Assembly: GCF_009765355.1 (NCBI RefSeq) | Contig: NZ_VTHK01000026.1 | Coordinates: 79,879 to 143,878 of the forward strand | DNA length: 64,000 bases | Source of the DNA: Amycolatopsis anabasis | Lineage (GTDB): Bacteria; Actinomycetota; Actinomycetes; Mycobacteriales; Pseudonocardiaceae | Direction: 5' to 3' | Shown here: positions 36,927 through 43,530 of the stretch, piece by piece | How positions within the stretch are numbered: position 1 is the first letter of the stretch | Layout of the letters: each line of letters begins with the position of its first letter | Notes under the pieces: model-generated | Told to the model about the DNA's origin: nothing | The model's database searches: none | Seen by the model: only the letters and a program-made list of their open reading frames with translations | Translations under genes and position numbers: made by a program

Positions 36927-37627
36927 CAGCCCAACCAGCCCTTCCGCTTGGTGCGGGACGAGGAAAGTCGCGACAGCGCGAGGTAGCGCAACTTGTCGTG
37001 CGCGTAACTCGCCTGCCGGGAGATCCCGTCGATGTCGTCGAGCAGCAGCCCGAGCAGCCTTTCGTCCACATCGGACGAACCGGCGCGCAGGTACCGGGCG
37101 GCGCGGGCCAGGGTGAGCTGCCCCTCGCGGGTCCGGGACACGATCTCCTCGAGGTCGTTCATCCGGGTGATCGCCGCCGTGCCATGGACACCGTCCAGGG
37201 TTTCGATCGCACCGCCAGCGTAGGTGATCACGTCCGCCGCCGCGTCGTTCAACGCGTGCAGCAGCGCGTACATCACCCCATGCGGGGACCCGATCAGCTC
37301 GGGCGCGCGGCGCATCCGGTCGATCCCGGTGTCGAACGGTTCGAAGTGCTTCTCCGGCTGCGCGGTCACCAGCAACCGGCGCCCCAGCGCGAACACCAGC
37401 GACTCGCACCGGATTTCCGTGGCGCCCCGGACGTTCACGACGACCGGGAAGTACACGAAGTCGTCGGTCACCCGGACCCGGGTGTCCCGGCCGCCGAAGT
37501 CCACCCCGACCGTCGCGCTGATGTCCGTGACCAGCGCGCTGTCGGTGACCGGCAGCTGGATCCACCGCCGGCGCAGTTCGACGGAATCGAACCGCGCCGG
37601 CGCGATCTGCGTCCGCACTTCGCTCAC
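36926..37627 (-). CDS. CorA-like cytoplasmic domain protein lacking membrane segments
   Basis: 233 residues aligning with the soluble part of CorA Mg2+ channels: an N-terminal alpha/beta domain (RRWIQLPVTDSALVTDIS, VYFPVVVNVRG), the long helices (ALNDAAADVITYAGGAIETL, TRMNDLEEIVSRTREGQLTLARAA) and the willow-helix-like LGLLLDDIDGISRQASYAHDKL. It ends at RTKRKGWLG, before the two membrane helices and the GMN signature of true CorA. So it cannot be a channel and may instead be a Mg2+ sensor or adaptor. GTG 37627 overlaps the small ORF stop; an alternative in-frame ATG at 37747 would add a non-homologous tail. Confidence 0.75.
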   Translation of the reverse strand: MSEVRTQIAPARFDSVELRRRWIQLPVTDSALVTDISATVGVDFGGRDTRVRVTDDFVYFPVVVNVRGATEIRCESLVFALGRRLLVTAQPEKHFEPFDTGIDRMRRAPELIGSPHGVMYALLHALNDAAADVITYAGGAIETLDGVHGTAAITRMNDLEEIVSRTREGQLTLARAARYLRAGSSDVDERLLGLLLDDIDGISRQASYAHDKLRYLALSRLSSSRTKRKGWLG

Positions 37628-37803
37628 CCCGCCCTCCGCTCCGACGCGCCGGCGACGTTTTCGGCGCGCGGCGGCAGCGGCGTGACCACCGGCCGCCAGG
37701 CGCAGACCAGCCGGCGGGCGCCGGACGCGCTCTTCTCGACCGTCCACTGTGCACGCAGCTCAGTACGGTTTCCGTTGGTGTTGGTGAATTCCTTGATGTT
37801 CAT
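37624..37803 (-). CDS. Small ORF (59 residues) leading the Mg2+ operon
   Basis: ATG 37803 to TGA 37624, whose TGA overlaps the GTG of the CorA-like gene. Product begins MNIKEFTNTNGNRTELRAQW and has a short Pro-rich stretch (VVTPLPPRAE) near the end, no signal or membrane segment. The 4-bp overlap and a GGGGAG about 8 bp upstream support translation. It could be a real small protein or a leader peptide coupling translation to the operon. No family recognised with certainty. Confidence 0.6.
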   Translation of the reverse strand: MNIKEFTNTNGNRTELRAQWTVEKSASGARRLVCAWRPVVTPLPPRAENVAGASERRAG

Positions 37804-37885
37804 GTCGCTACTCCCCTATCCGGGGGTGCGCGCACACAAACCAGACCTAGTAGACAGTGAACGATCCGGAAGCGGACCGAACGCA

Positions 37886-37976
37886 GGCGTCAACGCCGGG
37901 CGGTGACCGCCACCGAGGTGAGCGGAGGGCGCCCAGTCGCGTCGATACTGTCGTCTGGCATGTGCCGCTCACCTCG
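37886..37976 (-). promoter_or_regulatory. Structured 5' leader of the Mg2+ operon
   Basis: Three consecutive hairpins lie upstream of the small ORF: a 12-bp perfect stem CGAGGTGAGCGG/CCGCTCACCTCG (37914-37925 with 37965-37976, 39-nt loop), GGCGG-TGA-CCGCC (37899-37911), and GGCG-TCAA-CGCC (37886-37897). They start about 80 nt before the ATG. The sequence does not fit the M-box (ykoK) consensus. A Mg2+-responsive RNA is possible; promoter position is not known. Confidence 0.5.
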
Positions 37977-38047
37977 CTCTCTTTCACTCGCCGGTCGAGC
38001 GCAGGCTTGTTCCCGCGCTGCCCTGACAGCATGCCCGACATTCAAGT

Positions 38048-38059
38048 ACTTGCGCAAGT
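38048..38059 (+). promoter_or_regulatory. ArsR/SmtB-type operator
   Basis: ACTTGCGCAAGT is a perfect 12-bp palindrome, with weaker outer symmetry (TCAAGT before, GATTTGA after). It lies 42 bp upstream of the ATG of the ArsR gene and between it and the divergent Mg2+ operon leader, where binding could control both sides. Confidence 0.55.
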
Positions 38060-38101
38060 GATTTGACGCGTGTCACGCTGGGCCTGACACGCGAAGGAGC
38101 G

Positions 38102-38449
38102 ATGGTGACGTTTCCGGCCGGGGCCCCTGCCACCCACGAACCCCTGCCGCCCGCGGTACTCCAGGACGCGGCGGCCACCTTCGGCATGCTCGCCGCCACC
38201 GCCCGGCTGCAGATCGTGTGGCTGCTATCCGGCGGGGAACGCGATGTCGGCACCCTCGCCGAAGAGGTCGGCCAGACGGTCGCCGCGGTGAGCCAGCACC
38301 TGGCCAAACTCAAACTCGCCGGCCTGGTCCGCGCCCGCCGCGAAGGCCGCCGCCAGGTCTACCTGGTCGACGACCCGCACGTCGTGGAGATCGTCAACCT
38401 CATAGTCAGCCACCACGGCGAACCCCGAACCTCCCGCCGCCACGCCTGA
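38102..38449 (+). CDS. ArsR/SmtB-family metal-sensing repressor
   Basis: 115-residue winged-helix repressor. HTH region is LAEEVGQTVAAVSQHLAKLKLAGLV. The C-terminal helix DPHVVEIVNLIVSHHGE places Asp, His(+2), His(+13) and Glu(+16) exactly as the four alpha5 zinc ligands of Synechococcus SmtB, so a Zn/Co/Ni-type sensor is likely; no alpha3N cysteine motif is seen. ATG 38102 has GAAGGAG upstream. Divergent from the Mg2+ operon, with a palindrome between them. Confidence 0.85.
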   Translation: MVTFPAGAPATHEPLPPAVLQDAAATFGMLAATARLQIVWLLSGGERDVGTLAEEVGQTVAAVSQHLAKLKLAGLVRARREGRRQVYLVDDPHVVEIVNLIVSHHGEPRTSRRHA

Positions 38450-38503
38450 ACACACGAAACGGCGCGCCCAAGACTCACGTCTCGAACGCGCCGTTCCGGA
38501 GGG

Positions 38504-38962
38504 TCAGCGAGGCGACAGCTTGCTTCGCTCCAGCTGGTAGAACCGCTGCACCATGGTTTCCATCTTGTCGAAGAACTCGCCACCGGCGCGGGTCAGCGCG
38601 GCGAACAGTTCGTTTTCGTCGACCGGCGCGGCACGCCGTTCTCCGTTGACGGTCGAGGCAACCAGTACCCGCCCTCGTTCGATGCCCTTGAACGAAAGCT
38701 CGATGGGCTGGTCCGGAAACAGGGTGGACGAATTCCGGTTCGCGCGGAATTCCTCGACCATGTTGGCCAGGTAGGCCCACAGGGTCTCGACGTCATCGGC
38801 CTCCGCCTTGCCGATGATGTCCACACCGTCGACGCTGAGTTCGATCGCGCCCATGGTGTCTCCTGCGTAACGTCGTGGCGGAAGCTCGTCGCATTCGGCG
38901 ATGTCGACGAACGTGTATCCGGACTCGGCCGGGAAGGCCAAGTAGGTCCTGATCGAAATCAC
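38504..38962 (-). CDS. Candidate immunity protein next to ALF-repeat toxin
   Basis: 152 residues, acidic, cytoplasmic (no signal or membrane segment), GTG 38962. It starts 51 bp after the stop of the large secreted ALF-repeat protein on the same strand. IAECDELPPRRYAGDTMGAI, FPDQPIELSFK and ENELFAALTRAGGEFFDKME recur, in my recollection, in unnamed actinobacterial proteins encoded beside polymorphic toxins. Immunity role is inferred from position and size; function otherwise unknown. Confidence 0.6.
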   Translation of the reverse strand: MISIRTYLAFPAESGYTFVDIAECDELPPRRYAGDTMGAIELSVDGVDIIGKAEADDVETLWAYLANMVEEFRANRNSSTLFPDQPIELSFKGIERGRVLVASTVNGERRAAPVDENELFAALTRAGGEFFDKMETMVQRFYQLERSKLSPR

Positions 38963-39013
38963 TCTGGGCTACCTCGGTCGGGGTTGTCCTGGTTCAGCCA
39001 GGATGGCACGAGC

Positions 39014-42000
39014 CTACTTTATCGGATAGAACTGGCCTACTTTACCGAAGTTGATGCCGAGTTGGTACTTCACGCCGTTCACCACACCGGTGATCGGGTA
39101 GACGCCGTTGATTCCCTTCTCGGCGATATACGCCCGATTTTGATTCAGCACGGACCCTATCGCACTCTCCAATTCCTGGAGGGTCATGTTGCTCTGGAAG
39201 AACGACTGATCGGCCTTGAACGAACCGTCCCAGTACTTCGGGTGGTGCCGCTCGAGGAAATGGGTCATCCGTTCCCTGGTGAGCAGAAGCTGGTCGTTCG
39301 CCCCCACCTGGTACGACCGGCTCGACCAGTTGTTGAGCACCGAAGCGGAACGGCCCGTCATGATCGCCGGGAAAGGCGGCCGGACGCCCAGCTTCAGCTT
39401 CTTCATGATCTGCCGCAGCCACTTGCTGGCAGGGCCTCCCATGCCCATTTCCTGGAGGAAGGCGACGTTGCCCGGCACCGAGGCGAGCTGAGCCAGCAGT
39501 TCCGACCCGCAGGCCCTGGGCGCCGTCTGACAGTACGCCCGCAGGAAGAGCGCGGGCAGATCCTTCTCGTCGGCCGGGCCGATCTGCCGGTAGTAGGCCC
39601 CGTCGTTGTCCAGCCAGACGTCGAAGTTGCGGGCGAGGTTCTCGCATTCGGTGAGCCCGAATCCCTTGAACGGCAACTGGACGCCGTTGATGATGCAGCC
39701 ACCCGAGTCGTAGAACGAGATGGTCCCGTTGTCGAACTGCGCGACGCGGTAGGTGGCGGGTTTGCCGTTGGCCTCGGCTTGCTGTTCCTGGCGCTGCTTC
39801 TCCAGGAAGATCTCGGTCGCCTCGATCGCGGCCTGCGCGGCGGCCGCGGCGTCCTTCCCGGCCGCGATGGCCGAAGCGCGGGCCTGGGCGGCCCACGCGG
39901 CGGCCTGGGCGGCGAAGGCGTGCGCTCGTGCCGCCGAACTCTCCGCCTGCGCGGCGAACTGGTCCGCCTGCCGCGCGCTCTCGTGCGCGGCCGCTTCGGC
40001 GTTGCGCGCCGCCCGCGCGGACTGGGCGGCCTGGTCGGCCGATGCCTGCGCCTGCTGGGCGGAGGCGCGGGCCTGGTTCGCGTAGTCCTGGGCCAGGTTG
40101 GCGAACTCCCGCGCCTGCCGGGCATAACCGGCCGCCTCGTCCGCCGCGTTCCGGGCGATGGCGGCCGCGCGGGCGGCCTCGGCCGCGTTCTCCCGCGCGG
40201 TGGCCGCGATCCGGGACGCCTCGGCGACGTACTGGCGCACCTCGGAAACGTGCGCCGCCGTGTCGAGGTCTCGCCGTTGCGCCTTGATCTGCTCCACGTC
40301 CAGGAACTGGCGCAGGGAGGCGACCGGACCGGCCAGGGCGATCTGCGCGGCGGCCTTCACCTCGGGGCCGCCCGCCTCCATGATCTGCCCGACCCGGATG
40401 CGGTCGTCGTGTTCCGCGGCGACGTGTTGCCCGGTGCGCAGGAAGAACTGCCGATCGGCGTCGGAACCGTTGAGCGCCTTGGTGGCGGCTTCCTTCATCG
40501 CCGGGCCGCCGGATTCCAGCAGCCGCGCGATCTGGATCCGGTCGTCGTGCTCCTTGCCTTCGTACTGCCGGGTCCGCAGGAACTCCTGGACCGCGGCGTA
40601 GTCGCCGCCGAGCGCGGCGACCGCCGCCGTTTTCATCGCCGGGATCGTGGCGGTGTCCGCGATATGCGCGACCCGGGCGCGGTCGTCCTGCTCGGCGGCC
40701 ATGGTCACCCCGGCGCGCACGAATTCCCGCACCTCGGCCTCGTCACCGGCGAGCGCGTTCTCGGCGGCCGATCTCGTCCACGAGCCGCCGGAGTGCATCA
40801 GCCGGGCGGCCACCCGGCGCCCGTTCGCCAGCACCGTGGCGGCGGGCGCGCCGGGTGCGGTGGCCTCGGCGAGGAGCCGCTTCGTCTCGGTGTCCCGCCG
40901 GGACTCTTCGGCCGCGTCCCACGCCAGGTCGGCCGTGCGTTCGGCCTCGATCTGGCGTGCCTGTTCGGCCTCGAACTTCGCCTTCTCGGTCTGCGTGGCG
41001 AGCCGCTCTTCGTCGGCCTTGCGCGCCGCTTCCTCCACCTGCTGCGCCTGGTTCGCCGCCGCGGTCGCCGCTTCGGCCGCGGTCAGCGCCGCGGCGGCAT
41101 GAGCGGCGGACTCCCGTGCCGCGTACTCGGCTTCACCGGCGTGCGCGGCGGCCTCGTCGGCGGCCCGCGCCGCGGCCTCGGCGTGCGTGGCGGCGTCGTT
41201 GGCGAACCGGGAGGCCTCGGCCGCCGCTTGCGCGGCCGTGCGGGACAGCGCGTCCGCCGCGTTGGCCGCGCGCGAGGCGATCTGCGCGTTCCGCCGCGCC
41301 TCCTGCGCGGCCCGCCGGGCCCGGGCCGCCTCCGCACTCGACTGGTGCGCGTAGCCGGCGGCCGCCTCGGCGGCCTGCGCCGCCAGATCGGCCTGGCCCG
41401 CCGCGTCGAGGGCGGCGCGGGTCGCGTTGCCCGCTTCCCGGGCCGCGTCGCCGACAGCCTTGGCGGCCCCGGCCGCGTCTCGTGCGGCCGCCGCCGCGTT
41501 GCGCGCGTCGACCGCGGCCTGTCGTGCCACGGACGCCTTCCCCGCGTCACCCGCCGCGGCCGCGGCGGCGTGGTACGCGCGGGCCGCGGCCTCACCCGCC
41601 AGCGCCGCGGCGATCGCCGCGCGCGCGGCGGCATTCGCGGCCACCTTGGCCGCCGCGTTGGCCGCGTTGGCCGCGTCGATGGCGACCCGCGCCGCGTCCG
41701 CGGCCTGACTCGCCGCGGTGGCGGCCCGGCCCGCGGCGTCGGCCGCACGCCCGGCGGAGTCCTTCGCCGCGGCGGCCTCCGCGGCGGCCCGCTGGGTGGC
41801 TTCCCTGGCCAGCTGCGCGGCCAGCACCGCGCGGGCCGAAGCCTCCTTGGCCTCCTCGGTTTCCCGCGCCGCCTGCGCGCCCGCCTCCTTGGCGACCTCG
41901 AGCAGGTGCGCCACCGTCAACTTCTCCTGGTCCCGTTCCCTGGCCACGTTGTACCCGGTGAGCAGGAATTCCCGGATGTCCTCGATGGAACCGCCGAGCG

Positions 42001-42610
42001 CCGCCTGCGCGGCCTTCTTCACCGCCGGACCACCGGCCGCCATGATCTGGGCGACCCGCATCCGGTCGTCGGTGTCCTGGGCGGCCTGCCGGCCGGTGAG
42101 CAGGAACTGCTGCACGTCGGCGTCGGTGCCGTTGAGGGCCGCCTGCGCGCCGCGCTTCACCTCGGGGCCACCGGTGGTCATGATCTGCGTGACCCGGACC
42201 CGCTGGTCGGACAGCCAAGGCCCCTGCCAACCGTCCTTCAGGTAGGCGCGCAGGTCTTCGACGGATCCGGTCAACGCCTGCTGGGCGGCCTGCTTCGTCC
42301 CGGGGCCGCCCGCGTTGAGCAGTTGCGCCACCCGGACTCGATCATCGTGTTCGCGTGCCTGATGCTGACCGGTTTCCAGGAACGCCCGCAGATCGTCGTC
42401 CGAGCCGATCAGGGCGGTCTCGGCGGCGGCGGAAACCCCGCGGCCGCCCTTCTTCAGCAGTTCGAGCGCCTGCGCACGAGGATTCGCCTCGGGTTCCGCC
42501 GCGGTCGCCGGCGCTTCCGGCACGGTCAAGGTGGCGGCGAAGACCACGAAGAGGGCCACCGCCGCGATCACCACCCGCGCCGGGACCGCGACGATCGATC
42601 TTGGTCTCAT
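39014..42610 (-). CDS. Secreted ALF-repeat protein, polymorphic toxin candidate
   Basis: 1198 residues. Signal peptide 1-38 ending ATAAEP; four ALF repeats of about 45 residues (40-230, each with DDRxRVAQI-xx-AGGP and a FLLTG/FLxTGQ segment); Ala-rich coiled coil (about 235-575); four more ALF repeats (590-780); second Ala-rich coiled coil (to 940); distinct C-terminal domain 950-1198 with HFLERHHPKYW, an LQELESAIGSVL helix and the final YQLGINFGKVGQFYPIK. The end resembles BECR-fold RNase domains (EndoU/colicin-like) of polymorphic toxins: early His pair, late G-x-x-x-FYP strand. ATG 42610 chosen for the signal peptide. The 1218-residue antisense frame is a shadow. Confidence 0.8.
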   Translation of the reverse strand: MRPRSIVAVPARVVIAAVALFVVFAATLTVPEAPATAAEPEANPRAQALELLKKGGRGVSAAAETALIGSDDDLRAFLETGQHQAREHDDRVRVAQLLNAGGPGTKQAAQQALTGSVEDLRAYLKDGWQGPWLSDQRVRVTQIMTTGGPEVKRGAQAALNGTDADVQQFLLTGRQAAQDTDDRMRVAQIMAAGGPAVKKAAQAALGGSIEDIREFLLTGYNVARERDQEKLTVAHLLEVAKEAGAQAARETEEAKEASARAVLAAQLAREATQRAAAEAAAAKDSAGRAADAAGRAATAASQAADAARVAIDAANAANAAAKVAANAAARAAIAAALAGEAAARAYHAAAAAAGDAGKASVARQAAVDARNAAAAARDAAGAAKAVGDAAREAGNATRAALDAAGQADLAAQAAEAAAGYAHQSSAEAARARRAAQEARRNAQIASRAANAADALSRTAAQAAAEASRFANDAATHAEAAARAADEAAAHAGEAEYAARESAAHAAAALTAAEAATAAANQAQQVEEAARKADEERLATQTEKAKFEAEQARQIEAERTADLAWDAAEESRRDTETKRLLAEATAPGAPAATVLANGRRVAARLMHSGGSWTRSAAENALAGDEAEVREFVRAGVTMAAEQDDRARVAHIADTATIPAMKTAAVAALGGDYAAVQEFLRTRQYEGKEHDDRIQIARLLESGGPAMKEAATKALNGSDADRQFFLRTGQHVAAEHDDRIRVGQIMEAGGPEVKAAAQIALAGPVASLRQFLDVEQIKAQRRDLDTAAHVSEVRQYVAEASRIAATARENAAEAARAAAIARNAADEAAGYARQAREFANLAQDYANQARASAQQAQASADQAAQSARAARNAEAAAHESARQADQFAAQAESSAARAHAFAAQAAAWAAQARASAIAAGKDAAAAAQAAIEATEIFLEKQRQEQQAEANGKPATYRVAQFDNGTISFYDSGGCIINGVQLPFKGFGLTECENLARNFDVWLDNDGAYYRQIGPADEKDLPALFLRAYCQTAPRACGSELLAQLASVPGNVAFLQEMGMGGPASKWLRQIMKKLKLGVRPPFPAIMTGRSASVLNNWSSRSYQVGANDQLLLTRERMTHFLERHHPKYWDGSFKADQSFFQSNMTLQELESAIGSVLNQNRAYIAEKGINGVYPITGVVNGVKYQLGINFGKVGQFYPIK

Positions 42611-43013
42611 TCCGTTCGCATCCCCTCGGAAAATTTCTGACACACCGAAGTCGTAACAACCAACAAGTTCTGGCGGCCGATGGCGTTTCCCGCAACCCCG
42701 GATGAATTCGGCCGATCCCCTCGTTCGCTTCTTACCGCATCGGCTTGTGCACAAACAAGGTTGAACACCTCCATACCCTCATTCGGGCCATCTTGATCAC
42801 TGCGTCGAAGCTCACACCATTTGCCGCTAACATTTCGCGACTGTGCCGTTCGGCGTAATGGGTGAAACCATGCGGCCGTCATCTTTTTCTGACGTTGACG
42901 TGCAACCTTTTGACTGGGAAGCTGGTCCCCTCGACTGGGAGGGTGCCGCCGCGTCCGCGTGCGGTCTCAATCTTTCTTGATCTTCATATTGGTTGACACG
43001 AGTAAGGAGTCGC
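42611..43013. other. Divergent intergenic region, toxin candidate / secreted protein
   Basis: About 400 bp without a credible gene; short frames on both strands have no ribosome site. It is clearly more AT-rich than the flanks. TTGTGCACAA at 42745-42754 is a perfect 10-bp palindrome and could be an operator for either gene. TAACAT near 42829 and CATATT near 42985 are weak -10 candidates. AAGGAG at 43004-43009 is the ribosome site of the plus-strand gene. Confidence 0.4.
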
Positions 43014-43487
43014 GTGAGCGCTCGATTCTTTTCCCGATTAATGGTCATCGGTATGGCCGGAGCCGTTTCAGTGCTTTCCGGGAATGTTTCCTCAGCCGAG
43101 GACACCCCACCGCCCACCGAGGAGAACTACGATTACCCGGGCGCGGAGAAGATCTTTCAGGAGCGAGGAATCCTGCTCCGCAAGGGAGATGGCCACATCC
43201 TGCTGGTGGACTGCGGCAACCGCAACGACCTGGTCGAGGCGTGGAGCAGGTCCAAGGGCAGGTTCTGCTTCCAGGTCAGCGGGAGCACGGGATATCTGAG
43301 CATGGAATTGCCGCAGGCTTATCTCCTCAAGGCCGATTCCCATGTCATCCAGGCCACGATCACCATCAAGGACCGCACCGATTCCGTGACCGTCCCGAAG
43401 ACGGAGTTCAAATCGATCGGCGAGGGCGCCGACCCGAACAGCCCACCGGCCACGCTGCTGGAACTGAAGGCGACCGCCGCCGGATGA
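43014..43487 (+). CDS. Secreted hypothetical protein
   Basis: 157 residues from GTG 43014 (AAGGAG 4 bp upstream). N-terminal signal peptide (FFSRLMVIGMAGAVSVLSG, cleavage near SSA-ED). The mature domain has two cysteines (VDCGN, RFCFQ) and reads like a beta-rich domain with no motif I recognise. 43 bp before the trypsin-like gene, so probably co-transcribed with it. Function unknown. Confidence 0.7.
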   Translation: MSARFFSRLMVIGMAGAVSVLSGNVSSAEDTPPPTEENYDYPGAEKIFQERGILLRKGDGHILLVDCGNRNDLVEAWSRSKGRFCFQVSGSTGYLSMELPQAYLLKADSHVIQATITIKDRTDSVTVPKTEFKSIGEGADPNSPPATLLELKATAAG

Positions 43488-43530
43488 CTCGATCTTTCTT
43501 CGCCATGAAATCAGACAGGGGGAAATAGCT

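Noticed and set aside
33828..36986. 1052-codon open frame on the plus strand
   Set aside because: Antisense of mgtA and mgtC, which have full P-type ATPase and MgtC motifs.
37804..38040. M-box (ykoK) riboswitch before the Mg2+ operon
   Set aside because: The conserved GGUGAGGCUCCU entry and the later conserved blocks are not present; only unrelated hairpins are seen.
38984..42640. 1218-codon open frame on the plus strand
   Set aside because: Antisense of the Ala-rich ALF-repeat gene; the Ala/GC-rich codons produce long Gly/Arg frames. The minus-strand frame has a signal peptide and clear repeats.
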